Assembly: GCA_002215675.1 (NCBI GenBank)
Contig: NGFH01000009.1
Coordinates: 124,001-188,000 of the forward strand
Direction: 5' to 3'
Length of the DNA stretch: 64,000 nucleotides
Source: Bacteroidetes bacterium 2013_40CM_41_45
Lineage (GTDB): Bacteria; Bacteroidota; Bacteroidia; AKYH767-A; 2013-40CM-41-45
The notes beneath the pieces are model-generated. The model searched no databases. It worked only from the letters and a program-made list of their open reading frames with translations, and was not told where the DNA came from. Numbering within the stretch: the first letter of the stretch is position 1; every line of letters begins with the position of its first letter. The translations under genes and the position numbers were made by a program. Shown here piece by piece: positions 55,422 through 64,000 of this stretch.

Positions 55422-58400
55422 ATGAATCTGCCGAGGTACATAAAAAGAATCCTTATATTATTTCTGCTCATTTTTGCATGTGAGAGCAGTAATGCGCAGA
55501 GTTACGCCAACTGGTGGTATTTCGGGCAAAATGCAGGAGTGACATTTCAGACCGGTAATCCTGTTGCTTCACCGGGAGGACAAATAAATACCGTTGAAGG
55601 AACGGCTGCCATTTCTGATGCTGCCGGTAACCGCTTATTTTATACTGAAGGTGTTCGCATCTGGAACAGAAACCATATACAGATGCCGAATGGTTCCGGG
55701 CTGATGGGAAATATCTCTTCAACACAATCGGCAGTAATTGTACAGCGCCCCGGAAGTTCCAACATATATTATGTATTTACAGTTGACGCCCAGGCAGGAG
55801 CCAACGGATTGCGATGGTCTGAAGTTGATATGAATTTGCAGGCAGGAATGGGCGATGTTACTGTGAACAAAAACATCCCCTTATACACACCAACCACCGA
55901 AAAAATATGTGCAATAAAACATTGCAACAATACTGATGTATGGGTCATCAGCCATCATTGGGGAACGAATCAATTCAGGGCGTATCTTGTAACGGCTGCT
56001 GGAATAAATCCTGTTCCGGTGGTTAGCGCTGTAGGTACCGTTCAAACCGGTTCTAATACAAATACAATCGGTTATATGAAAGTTTCTCCTGACGGCAACA
56101 AGATTGCTGTTGCTGTACGATATACCTCAGCAGGAGGTCAGCCCGGCTATGTTGAATTGGCCGACTTTAATAATGCGACAGGAGCAGTTTCCAATGCATT
56201 TGTGCTCGGTAACGCGCAGTACGCATATGGTGTTGAATTTTCTCCTAACAGTACTCTCCTGTACACCAATAGGTCGCAGGGAACAATGATTTACCAGTAT
56301 AATCTTTGTGCAGGTTCTAACGCAGCCATCAGTGCATCGCAGACCCAGGTTGGAACCTCAACATCGGGCTGGGCAGGTGGATTGCAGCTGGGGCCCAATA
56401 ATAAAATTTATATGGCGCTTTACCAGGCGCAATGGCTTGGCGTCATTAATAATCCCAATACGGTTGGTGTTGGATGTAATTATGTTGACAACGGTGTGCC
56501 GCTTGCACCCATGATGAGCACATTGGGTATTCCCAGCTTTGTGCAAAGCTATTTCAGAATTCCTCCCGCTATAAGCAGCAGCATTGATACAACGGTCAAT
56601 TGCCTTCTCGATTCTTTGTCATTCACCACGCAATACACTGCCTCATGCACAGCACCCGGAAATATAGTCACTTCTGTAGCATGGAATTTCGGTGACCCCC
56701 TTTCAGGGCCAAATAATACTTCTAACCTCCTGGCGCCCGTTCATTTATTCAGCGGCTCAGGAAATTATACGATAACGCTGATTGTTAATTATGTCTGTTA
56801 CAGCGATACAACAACCATCCAGGTTAACGTTTTAAGTTGCGGGCCAACTGTTACGCTGGCCGGCGACAGCATCTGTAATGGCACATGTACCAACCTGACC
56901 GCTATGGGTAGCGGCGGAACCCCACCCTATATGTTTACCTGGACTCCCAACATAGGAAACGGTGCAGGCCCTCACCAGGTATGCCCTACAACGACAACCC
57001 TATATTCTGTTTTAATAACCGATTCACTCGGAGATACCTCTTCAACATCTGCAACGGTTCTCGTTTATCCACTGCCTGTTCTTGCTTTGACAGAAACTGA
57101 TGTGCTGTGTAACGGAGACACTACAGGAACGGCCACCGTGAATCCCGCAGGTAATAATCCATTCACATACTCATGGAGTACCACTCCGGCCCAGGCATTA
57201 CAAACTGCAACGGGATTACCTATTGGAACTTATACTGTTACAGTTACTGACATAAACGGATGCTCACAGACGGGAAGCATCGTGGTAAACGAACCGCCTC
57301 CGTTGGTTGTTGATACCTCTACCATTAGTCCCGTATGCACCGCATGCAACGGAAGCGCAACTGCAAATCCATCCGGGGGAATAGCCCCTTATTCTTACTT
57401 GTGGAACACATTGCCTGTTCAGGCAACGCAAACCGCAACGGGACTTTGCCCCGGAGTCTATACAGTTACCGTAACTGACGCGAACGGATGCACTCAAGCG
57501 GCATCGGTCACATTGTTTGCAACTTCTGTTTCTCTTACTGTGAATATTTCTTCAGTAACCGATGCATTGTGCTACGGATATTGTAATGGTGATGCTACGG
57601 CATTTACAAACAGCGGTACGCCGGGTTATTTATATTTATGGAGCACAGTTCCGCCCCAGGTTACGGCAACAGCTTCATCGCTTTGCGCGGGTATGTATTC
57701 TGTTTCGGTTACTGATGCCAATGGATGCACCGGTACAACGGTTGCTGTTGTAAATGAACCGCAACCTGTTGTAACTACTGCTTCTAATGATGTTTCTATT
57801 TGCTTAGGGCAGAGTACTCCATTAGTTGCTTCGGCGATAGGCGGCACCCCGGGATATAATTACACATGGAACCCGGGAAATATTTCGGGTTCATCTTTAA
57901 GTGCGAGTCCTGCGTCAACCACTATTTATATTGTGAGTACAACCGATGTAAACGGATGCCTTGCTGCTGATGATAGCGTAACGGTAACCGTAAACCCGTT
58001 GCCCATTGTTTTGTTCACGCCCGATATCACCAGCGGATGTAGCCCTGTTTGTGTTTCATTCACAAATCAGACATTAAATCCCGCGTCAAGCTTTTGGGAT
58101 TTTGGCGATTTCAGTTCCTCTACAAGCACCAACCCATATCACTGCTTTAACATTCCTGGCATATACGATGTAACGCTGTATGTCACCGACAACAATGGCT
58201 GCACCGATTCTCTTACCCAGAACAATCTCATTACCGTTTACCAATGGGTCGTGGCCGATTTCATTATTACTCCACAACCGCCATATCTCACCGGAACGGT
58301 TATTTCTTTCATTGATAATTCCACAGGGGCAAGCATGTGGGTATGGAATTTCGGTGACCCGCTAAATACCACTTCTCAGCAGCAGAATCCTGAGTTCTCT

Positions 58401-58787
58401 TACGATGTGCCGGATACGTACACCGTTACGCTTATTGCGAATAATGTTAACGGCTGTCCCGACACTGTTTCGCATACTGTGCGTGTGGATGCGCCTTTTG
58501 ACTTTTTTGTTCCCGGTGCATTTACGCCCAACGGTGATAACCTCAACGAAACATTTTTACCCATGGGCATTGGCTATAATGATGCAGAGGGATATGAGCT
58601 AACCGTTTACGACCGCTGGGGAACCGTTCTTTTCAAGAGTAAAAATCCTTCTATAGGATGGGACGGGCGCTCTGCCGATGGCAGCCATATAGTTCCCCAA
58701 GGTGTTTATGTGTGGACTATTACAGTGCGTTCAATCTTCAACAACATTAAGCACACCTATGTTGGGCATGTTACGGTGGTGAAATAA
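55422..58787 (+). CDS. Large T9SS type B cargo: propeller, SprB repeats, PKD domains
   Basis: 1121 residues. The signal peptide ends near SNAQ (residue 26). The N-terminal third reads like a seven-bladed propeller seen in gliding-associated surface proteins (YFGQNAGVTFQTGNPVAS; GTAAISDAAGNRLFYTEG). A PKD domain (about 400-470, WNFGDP) comes next. Three or more SprB repeats follow (TDVLCNGDTTGTATVNPAG; YTVTVTDINGC; YTVTVTDANGC; YSVSVTDANGC), then two more PKD domains (WDFGDF; WNFGDP). The type B (CHU_C/gliding motility-associated) sorting domain begins VPGAFTPNGDNLNETF and ends YVWTITVRS...KHTYVGHVTVVK. SprB is the gliding adhesin of Flavobacterium; this protein is much shorter. Confidence 0.94.
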   Translation: MNLPRYIKRILILFLLIFACESSNAQSYANWWYFGQNAGVTFQTGNPVASPGGQINTVEGTAAISDAAGNRLFYTEGVRIWNRNHIQMPNGSGLMGNISSTQSAVIVQRPGSSNIYYVFTVDAQAGANGLRWSEVDMNLQAGMGDVTVNKNIPLYTPTTEKICAIKHCNNTDVWVISHHWGTNQFRAYLVTAAGINPVPVVSAVGTVQTGSNTNTIGYMKVSPDGNKIAVAVRYTSAGGQPGYVELADFNNATGAVSNAFVLGNAQYAYGVEFSPNSTLLYTNRSQGTMIYQYNLCAGSNAAISASQTQVGTSTSGWAGGLQLGPNNKIYMALYQAQWLGVINNPNTVGVGCNYVDNGVPLAPMMSTLGIPSFVQSYFRIPPAISSSIDTTVNCLLDSLSFTTQYTASCTAPGNIVTSVAWNFGDPLSGPNNTSNLLAPVHLFSGSGNYTITLIVNYVCYSDTTTIQVNVLSCGPTVTLAGDSICNGTCTNLTAMGSGGTPPYMFTWTPNIGNGAGPHQVCPTTTTLYSVLITDSLGDTSSTSATVLVYPLPVLALTETDVLCNGDTTGTATVNPAGNNPFTYSWSTTPAQALQTATGLPIGTYTVTVTDINGCSQTGSIVVNEPPPLVVDTSTISPVCTACNGSATANPSGGIAPYSYLWNTLPVQATQTATGLCPGVYTVTVTDANGCTQAASVTLFATSVSLTVNISSVTDALCYGYCNGDATAFTNSGTPGYLYLWSTVPPQVTATASSLCAGMYSVSVTDANGCTGTTVAVVNEPQPVVTTASNDVSICLGQSTPLVASAIGGTPGYNYTWNPGNISGSSLSASPASTTIYIVSTTDVNGCLAADDSVTVTVNPLPIVLFTPDITSGCSPVCVSFTNQTLNPASSFWDFGDFSSSTSTNPYHCFNIPGIYDVTLYVTDNNGCTDSLTQNNLITVYQWVVADFIITPQPPYLTGTVISFIDNSTGASMWVWNFGDPLNTTSQQQNPEFSYDVPDTYTVTLIANNVNGCPDTVSHTVRVDAPFDFFVPGAFTPNGDNLNETFLPMGIGYNDAEGYELTVYDRWGTVLFKSKNPSIGWDGRSADGSHIVPQGVYVWTITVRSIFNNIKHTYVGHVTVVK

Positions 58788-58844
58788 ATGCGGTAGCGCG
58801 TTCTAATATCGGTAATTATCCCAGCGCCCATTGAACTCATAACT

Positions 58845-59540
58845 ATGAAACAATTTTATCTTACGACCTTAGTCTTAGTATTCACTTTTAAGTATTCATT
58901 TGCTATGGGAAGACTTGCTGCAGATACAATCAAACCTCAATTCATATGTGGAGATACACTTTTAAATAAATATATAGAGTTGAATACAAAATATCCTGAT
59001 GAAGCAAGAAATAATTGTATGAGAGGAAAGGTTGAAATTGGCTTTAAGATTACATCGAGTGGAAATATAGAATCAGTAACTGTGCTTAAAAATTCTTTCA
59101 AACCACTAGACAACGAAGCTTTACGAGTAGTTTATTCCACAATTGGGAAATGGAAACCTGCAACCGTAAATGGCATTCCAATTGATTACTATTTGATGAC
59201 ACCATTTAATTTTTGGTTTGATGATTATCAATGTGATAATTTACCGAGCGGCAAAAAAAATGCTCTTCTCATTTTGGAAATCCGTGAAAAAGAAGACTTA
59301 TTATACAATGCAGGAGTAGCCAAGCTTCATAACAATGATTATACAAACGCTCTTAAAGACTTTGATGCTGCTCTCAAAATAGATCCTCTTGATCCGGATG
59401 CTCTTTATAATCGCGCTATATGCAAATTGAATTTAGGCGACAAAGAAGGGGCATGTGCCGATTTAAAAAAAGCGAAACGGTGGAGTAGTTCCAAAAGCCC
59501 GGAAGGTATTAGCAATTTATTAGACAAATACTGCAAGTAA
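58845..59540 (+). CDS. TonB C-terminal domain protein with TPR repeats
   Basis: 231 residues with an N-terminal signal peptide (about 1-20). A TonB C-terminal-like domain covers about 45-120: RGKVEIGFKITSSGNIESV, FKPLDNEALRVV and WKPATVNGIPIDYYLMTPFNF. Two TPR units follow (about 150-215, NAGVAKLHNNDYTNALKDFD and ALYNRAICKLNLGDKEGACA). It lacks the membrane helix and proline-rich linker of a real TonB energy transducer, so it is a soluble periplasmic relative, probably a protein-binding adaptor. It is AT-richer than the preceding gene. Confidence 0.88.
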   Translation: MKQFYLTTLVLVFTFKYSFAMGRLAADTIKPQFICGDTLLNKYIELNTKYPDEARNNCMRGKVEIGFKITSSGNIESVTVLKNSFKPLDNEALRVVYSTIGKWKPATVNGIPIDYYLMTPFNFWFDDYQCDNLPSGKKNALLILEIREKEDLLYNAGVAKLHNNDYTNALKDFDAALKIDPLDPDALYNRAICKLNLGDKEGACADLKKAKRWSSSKSPEGISNLLDKYCK

Positions 59541-59650
59541 CTCGACATGATTGTCGATAGCGGGGGCATTCATGACAATGTCCCTACGCTGTCACACCTC
59601 AACATCATTCCGTATTTTTATCACCTCAATTTTCTGAAGACATTTTCAGC

Positions 59651-60649
59651 ATGCATAATTTTCTTTCATTCGATACACGCGGATTATATTGCCGGGCAGG
59701 CGGATTTTATCTTGACCCGCGGCTTATAGTAAATCATGCCATCATCAGTCATGCCCATTCAGACCATGCCGTTAGAGGAAACAAAAACGTTTACTGCACC
59801 GCACCGACGGCAGCATTCATGAAAAAAAAATTCGGCAGCAAGGGAGAATATCATGTAAAGGATTATGGAGCAAAGTTTAACATCGGCGAAGTGAGCATCA
59901 CCCTGTTTCCAGCGGGGCATATGCTGGGCAGCGCACAAGTGCTTATGGAATTTGAAGGAGTAAAATATCTGTACACGGGTGATTTTAAAACCGTGGCAGA
60001 CACCTCCTGCGAGCCGTTTCATTTTGTAAAAGCAGACGTGCTTTATACCGAGACCACGTTTGCAAAACCTTCATTTGCCCATCCCGACCCGGAGCAGGAA
60101 ATCAGCAAGCTGAATAATTATAGCGGAATCAATATTCTTATCGGTGCTTATTCTTTGGGAAAGGCGCAACGTATCACACAGCTTGCCGCACAGCATTGCC
60201 CCGGGAAGAAAGTTGTTGTTCATTCTGAATCGGTGCCCTTTCATAAAATTTATGAATCGTTTGGATATTCACTCGGCAACTGGGTACGGTATGAAAAAAA
60301 TTTGCTCAAAGAAAATGACAACATCATTTATGTAGTTCCTCCTTCAGTTTACTTTAAGCACGCTGATTCAAAAAAGTTTCTAAAGACTTTTGCAACAGGC
60401 TGGAAGCAATTCTACCGCAGTAATGATTTGCGTCTCACCATCAGCGACCATGCCGACTGGCGCGAACTGCATGCGTTGATTGCTTACATGAAACCCAAAA
60501 CCGTTTTCACGCTGCACGGAGACGGAAGCCGCCTGAAGAAATTTTTTGCCGGTCAGGCAATGAATGTCGTGATGCTTAACGGCAAGCAGAAGGAAGAATC
60601 AAAGCAGCATTCTCTTTCTTTATTCAGTGATGAAAATACTTTCCGCTGA
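59651..60649 (+). CDS. MBL-fold exonuclease-like protein (beta-CASP-related)
   Basis: 332 residues. A metallo-beta-lactamase fold with the metal-binding motif HAHSDH at residues 34-39, HMLGSAQVLM near 97-106 and the GDF of TGDFKTV. The C-terminal half has SEsVPFHK and the late motif ISDHADWREL followed by FTLHGDG, matching the ligase-associated/CPSF-like DNA exonuclease group of about 330 residues. It probably acts on DNA or RNA 3' ends. No ligase gene of the ATP-dependent kind is adjacent, so the family assignment rests on motifs. It overlaps the next gene by 20 bp. Confidence 0.9.
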   Translation: MHNFLSFDTRGLYCRAGGFYLDPRLIVNHAIISHAHSDHAVRGNKNVYCTAPTAAFMKKKFGSKGEYHVKDYGAKFNIGEVSITLFPAGHMLGSAQVLMEFEGVKYLYTGDFKTVADTSCEPFHFVKADVLYTETTFAKPSFAHPDPEQEISKLNNYSGINILIGAYSLGKAQRITQLAAQHCPGKKVVVHSESVPFHKIYESFGYSLGNWVRYEKNLLKENDNIIYVVPPSVYFKHADSKKFLKTFATGWKQFYRSNDLRLTISDHADWRELHALIAYMKPKTVFTLHGDGSRLKKFFAGQAMNVVMLNGKQKEESKQHSLSLFSDENTFR

Positions 60650-62159
60650 ACAGCTTCGTGCCGCTGACCGCTACACCATAGAGCACGAGGCCATCGCTTC
60701 AATTGATTTAATGGAACGCGCGGCCGCTGCCTGCGTCAAATGGTTATTCAGTTCCGGACAGATCCCCCTCTTCACCCGGAGAGGGGTTAGGGGTGAGGCG
60801 ATTTTTATTTTCTGCGGTACCGGCAACAATGGGGGAGATGGCCTTGCCATTGCCCGCTTGCTGCTTGAAAAAAATATCCAGGTCAAAGTTTTCATTATAC
60901 CGCTTGGAAATAATCCCACTAAAGATTTTCTCATTAACAAAAAGCGGCTTGAAAAGCATTCAGTCAAATCCATTAAAGAAATTTCTTCTGAAAAGGAACT
61001 ACCGCCTATCAGTAGAGATACCTTGGTCATTGATGCTCTGTTCGGCACAGGTATTAGCCGCAAACCGGAAGGCCTTGCAGCTAAAACCATTGCACACATT
61101 AATAAATTATCGGCATCAGTTATTGCAATAGATATGCCATCGGGGTTATTTACTGATGTACATACACCGCACAGTGCCATAATTCATGCAACACATACAT
61201 TAAGCTTTGCAGCTCCAAAGCTTGCTTTTCTTTTCGAGGAGAATGAAAAATTTGTCGGCAGGTGGCATGCACTCGATATCGGACTGGATAAACAATTTAC
61301 AGAATCACTTCCGTCAAAAAATTTTCTAATTGAAAAAAAAGATGCGGCTTCGCTTTTTCCCGGACGGAAGAAATTCAGTCATAAAGGAATGTATGGTCAT
61401 GCACTCATTGTTGCAGGCAGTTACGGCATGATGGGTGCAGCAGTTTTATGTACACGGGCAGCGCTCCATTCAGGAACGGGTTTAGTAACAGCGTTTATAC
61501 CTAAGTGCGGATACAACATCATGCAGCGTTCCGTTCCCGAAGCAATGGTTGTATCATCGAAAGCAGAAAAATATATTTCGGGCCCGCTGCCGGAGAAAAA
61601 TTTCACCTCTGTCACCATTGGCCCGGGAATTGGAACCCCCCCGAATACAGTCCGTTGGTTAAAACATTATATGCCTGGAATAAAACAACCTCTGCTTCTC
61701 GATGCAGATGCCCTGAACATTATTTCAGAAAATAAATCGCTGCTGAAAAAAATTCCTGCAGAGGCTGTGCTCACTCCTCATCCCGGAGAATTCAGGCGTC
61801 TTGCAGGAAAAGCAAAAAACGATTTTGAAAATTTTGAGCTGCTGAAATCATTTGCAAAAAAGTACAGCGTTTACGTTGTGCTGAAGGGAGCGCATACGTG
61901 CGTTGCAACACCCGGCGGTGAAGCATACTTCAACAGTACGGGCAACCCGGGGATGGCCAAAGGCGGAAGCGGTGATGTGTTGTCGGGAATTATAGGTGCA
62001 TTGCTGGCAAGAGGAATTCCTGAGCTTCAATCATGTATTGCAGGTGTATTTATTCATGGGCTTGCAGGAGATATTGCCGCTGAAAAATTTTCTCAGGAAA
62101 GCATGACCGCTTCCGATATAATTGCCGCCCTTCCCGAAGTGTTTAAACAAATTAGTTAA
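60630..62159 (+). CDS. nnr: Bifunctional NAD(P)H-hydrate epimerase / ADP-dependent dehydratase
   Basis: 509 residues from the ATG at 60630; a GTG one codon earlier is also in frame. It repairs damaged NAD(P)H: the N-terminal YjeF_N domain (1-210) epimerises S/R-NAD(P)HX and the C-terminal ribokinase-like domain (240-509) dehydrates it. Motifs: GTGNNGGDGLAIARL near residue 68, VIDALFGTGISR, IDMPSGL; then GSYGMMGAAVL, GPGIGT, LLDADALN, LTPHPGEF and the final GNPGMAKGGSGDVLSG. Residues about 46-58 (IPLFTRRGVRGEA) are an insertion encoded by a palindromic repeat, in the loop before the conserved FIFCGTGNNGG strand. Confidence 0.96.
   Translation: MKILSAEQLRAADRYTIEHEAIASIDLMERAAAACVKWLFSSGQIPLFTRRGVRGEAIFIFCGTGNNGGDGLAIARLLLEKNIQVKVFIIPLGNNPTKDFLINKKRLEKHSVKSIKEISSEKELPPISRDTLVIDALFGTGISRKPEGLAAKTIAHINKLSASVIAIDMPSGLFTDVHTPHSAIIHATHTLSFAAPKLAFLFEENEKFVGRWHALDIGLDKQFTESLPSKNFLIEKKDAASLFPGRKKFSHKGMYGHALIVAGSYGMMGAAVLCTRAALHSGTGLVTAFIPKCGYNIMQRSVPEAMVVSSKAEKYISGPLPEKNFTSVTIGPGIGTPPNTVRWLKHYMPGIKQPLLLDADALNIISENKSLLKKIPAEAVLTPHPGEFRRLAGKAKNDFENFELLKSFAKKYSVYVVLKGAHTCVATPGGEAYFNSTGNPGMAKGGSGDVLSGIIGALLARGIPELQSCIAGVFIHGLAGDIAAEKFSQESMTASDIIAALPEVFKQIS
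60765..60800. repeat. Palindromic repeat inside the NAD(P)HX repair gene, in frame
   Basis: CCCCTC (60765-60770) pairs with GAGGGG (60781-60786); TTAGGGGTGAGGCG follows. The reverse complement matches the extragenic palindrome at 20638-20672. It encodes about 12 residues that do not belong to the YjeF_N family consensus. Confidence 0.75.
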
Positions 62160-62164
62160 GTCTT

Positions 62165-62178
62165 CGTTATACGTTATA
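62165..62178 (+). repeat. Short heptamer pair (CGTTATA x2)
   Basis: Two perfect CGTTATA units, followed by weaker AGATGTA and ACGTAAT, lie in the 42-bp gap between the NAD(P)HX repair gene and the symporter gene. Confidence 0.5.
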
Positions 62179-62201
62179 AGATGTAACGTAATTTCTCCAC
62201 T

Positions 62202-63674
62202 ATGCCGCATGGACTGATTCTTATTGTCATCGCAGTATATTTTATTGTGTTGCTCGCCATTGCTTTTTATACTTCAAGAGGGGCAGGCAATGAATCATTT
62301 TTTATCGGTAAAAAAAGTTCCAACTGGCTTTTGGTTGCTTACGGTATGATTGGCACCTCCCTGAGCGGAATTACATTTATGAGTGTTCCGGGAAAAGTTG
62401 CGGGCAACCATTTTTTTTACATGCAGATTGTTATCGGTTATCTTATTGGCTATGCTGTAGTCGCCAAAGTGCTCATGCCGTTGTATTACAGGATGAATGT
62501 GGTTTCCATTTATTCCTATCTGCAGAACCGCTTCGGAAATGTCGCCTACAAAACAGGAGCTTCATTTTTTCTTCTCTCGCGGACGCTGGGCGCTTCTCTC
62601 AGGATTTATTTGGTGCTCTATGTGCTTCAGAAATTCCTGCTCGATGATATGAACATTAATTTTTTCGTCACCGCATTCGTTATTCTTGCATTAATACTTC
62701 TTTATACCCTGCAGGGTGGAGTAAAAACTATTGTATGGACAGATACTCTGCAAACCACATTCATGGTTCTTTCTCTTGTGGTAACCATTGTCATAATTAA
62801 CCGTGAGCTTGGTTTTTCTTTTAGTAAGTTGATAGAAACGCTCAGTGAAAAAGGCTACGCGCAAATATTTAATACGGATTTCAAATCGCCTGCATTTTTT
62901 CTGAAGCAAATCATCAGTGGTGCTTTCATTACCATTGCAATGACCGGCCTTGACCAGGAAATGATGCAAAAAAATATCAGCATACGCACCCTGGGCAAGG
63001 CACAGCAAAACATGTTTATGTTCAGTGGTATTTTGCTTGTAGTGAATCTTCTCTTTCTGATTCTTGGCGGAGCGCTATATGTGTATGCTGCCGAAAAGGG
63101 AATTGCCCTTACTCCGCAAAGTGATGATACGTTTCCTGCTATTGCACTAAATTATCTTCCTCCTGTTGCCGGAATATTTTTTATTGTCGGATTAATATCC
63201 GCTCTTTTTCCGAGTGCAGATGGCGCCATGACAGCGCTCACTTCATCTTTTTGTATTGATATTCTTAACTTTAACAGGCGAAGTGACTGGAGCGATGGAC
63301 AAAAAAAGAGAAAAAGAAAAATGGTTCATGTCACCGTAGCCGTAGTATTCTTTCTCATCATTTTGTTTTTCAAAATCATAAACAAAATGGCGCTCATTGA
63401 CTTAGTGCTTGAATTGGCAGGGTACACGTATGGCCCACTGCTGGGGCTTTTTGCTTTTGGAATTTTTACAAAGAGCAATCCCTCTGAAAAACTTTTGCCC
63501 TGGATTTGTCTGGCTGCTCCTGTGCTTACCTATGTATTAAAGCTAAACTCACCGCAGATTTTTAACGGCTACCAGATTGGATTTGAAATTTTACTTATCA
63601 ACGGCATCATAACTTTCCTGGGACTTTATTTTAGCTCGGATAAGAAAGAAAAATCTTTATCCGTGAATGCCTAG
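62202..63674 (+). CDS. Sodium:solute symporter family transporter
   Basis: 490 residues with about 13 membrane segments (first HGLILIVIAVYFIVLLAIAF; last ILLINGIITFLGLYF). The sodium/solute symporter (SSF, LeuT-fold) signature is seen in SWNLLVAYGMIGTSLSG-like sequence near 40-55 (here SSNWLLVAYGMIGTSLSGIT), YTLQGGVKTIVWTDTLQ around 168-184 and GLISALFPSADGAMTALTSS around 330-350. Possible substrates are sugars, amino acids, sialic acid or proline; the sequence does not decide. It lies 42 bp after the NAD(P)HX repair gene and converges on the cystathionine gamma-synthase-like gene. Confidence 0.93.
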   Translation: MPHGLILIVIAVYFIVLLAIAFYTSRGAGNESFFIGKKSSNWLLVAYGMIGTSLSGITFMSVPGKVAGNHFFYMQIVIGYLIGYAVVAKVLMPLYYRMNVVSIYSYLQNRFGNVAYKTGASFFLLSRTLGASLRIYLVLYVLQKFLLDDMNINFFVTAFVILALILLYTLQGGVKTIVWTDTLQTTFMVLSLVVTIVIINRELGFSFSKLIETLSEKGYAQIFNTDFKSPAFFLKQIISGAFITIAMTGLDQEMMQKNISIRTLGKAQQNMFMFSGILLVVNLLFLILGGALYVYAAEKGIALTPQSDDTFPAIALNYLPPVAGIFFIVGLISALFPSADGAMTALTSSFCIDILNFNRRSDWSDGQKKRKRKMVHVTVAVVFFLIILFFKIINKMALIDLVLELAGYTYGPLLGLFAFGIFTKSNPSEKLLPWICLAAPVLTYVLKLNSPQIFNGYQIGFEILLINGIITFLGLYFSSDKKEKSLSVNA

Positions 63675-63682
63675 TATTGCAT

Positions 63683-64000
<318 letters not shown>

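Noticed and set aside
59547-59729. 60-codon frame before the MBL exonuclease
   Set aside because: Out of frame with and overlapping the start of a well-supported gene, no family and no leader.

Overview
The window is a chromosomal stretch from a Bacteroidota bacterium, most likely an environmental member of the Chitinophagales/Sphingobacteriales side of the phylum. The evidence is consistent throughout. Several secreted proteins end in type IX secretion (T9SS) sorting domains of type A or type B. There are SprB-repeat and PKD modules, a carboxypeptidase-like-domain TonB receptor, and a Y_Y_Y/two-component propeller histidine kinase. Promoters resemble the Bacteroidota -7 element TAnnTTTG, and Shine-Dalgarno sequences are weak or absent. 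No phage, plasmid backbone, CRISPR array or rRNA operon was seen.

Layout. 1-5.6 kb: a thermolysin-like secreted peptidase (cut by the left edge), a divergent LytTR response regulator and a TonB-linked outer-membrane receptor. 5.7-20.6 kb: housekeeping genes (ligA, dapA, glyA, a sugar-nucleotidyltransferase, a nitronate monooxygenase-like enzyme, priA, Ppx/GppA phosphatase), a NatAB-like ABC exporter, a SIMPL protein and a TsdA-like dihaem lipoprotein. 20.7-25 kb: valS, a PabA/TrpG amidotransferase, a frameshifted helical-repeat gene and a DinB protein. 25-28.7 kb: two T9SS cargo proteins and a PepSY-like protein. 28.7-32.5 kb: a structured intergenic region, then a fused B12-dependent acyl-CoA mutase (IcmF type). 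32.5-38.7 kb: a dihaem peroxidase operon, a DEAD-box helicase, a tRNA-Pro with a GIY-YIG element attached, a GldM-C-like lipoprotein and ribBA. 38.7-47.2 kb: a hybrid-type sensor kinase with its LuxR-type regulator, an orphan regulator and two T9SS cargo proteins. 47.3-54.3 kb: a flavin reductase, two glycosyltransferases coupled to an LptF/G permease, small envelope proteins and a tRNA with CAT anticodon. 54.4-64 kb: a PAP2 phosphatase, a giant T9SS type B protein, a TonB/TPR protein, an MBL-fold exonuclease, the NAD(P)HX repair enzyme, a sodium:solute symporter and the C-terminus of a cystathionine gamma-synthase-like enzyme.

Most of the gene content is ordinary; the unusual signal is in small repeats. 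(1) A roughly 356-bp element carrying one tiny GIY-YIG nuclease gene and two long hairpins sits at the 3' end of tRNA-Pro and is bounded by a perfect 21-nt duplication of the tRNA 3' end. (2) Heptanucleotide (and one octanucleotide) tandem tracts lie between genes and also inside reading frames: twice in valS, once in the IcmF gene and once in a T9SS sorting domain. (3) A palindromic repeat is found upstream of valS and, in frame, inside the NAD(P)HX epimerase domain. (4) Another pair of palindromes appears to split a signal peptide. Together these suggest a genome being colonised by very small repeats that coding regions tolerate.
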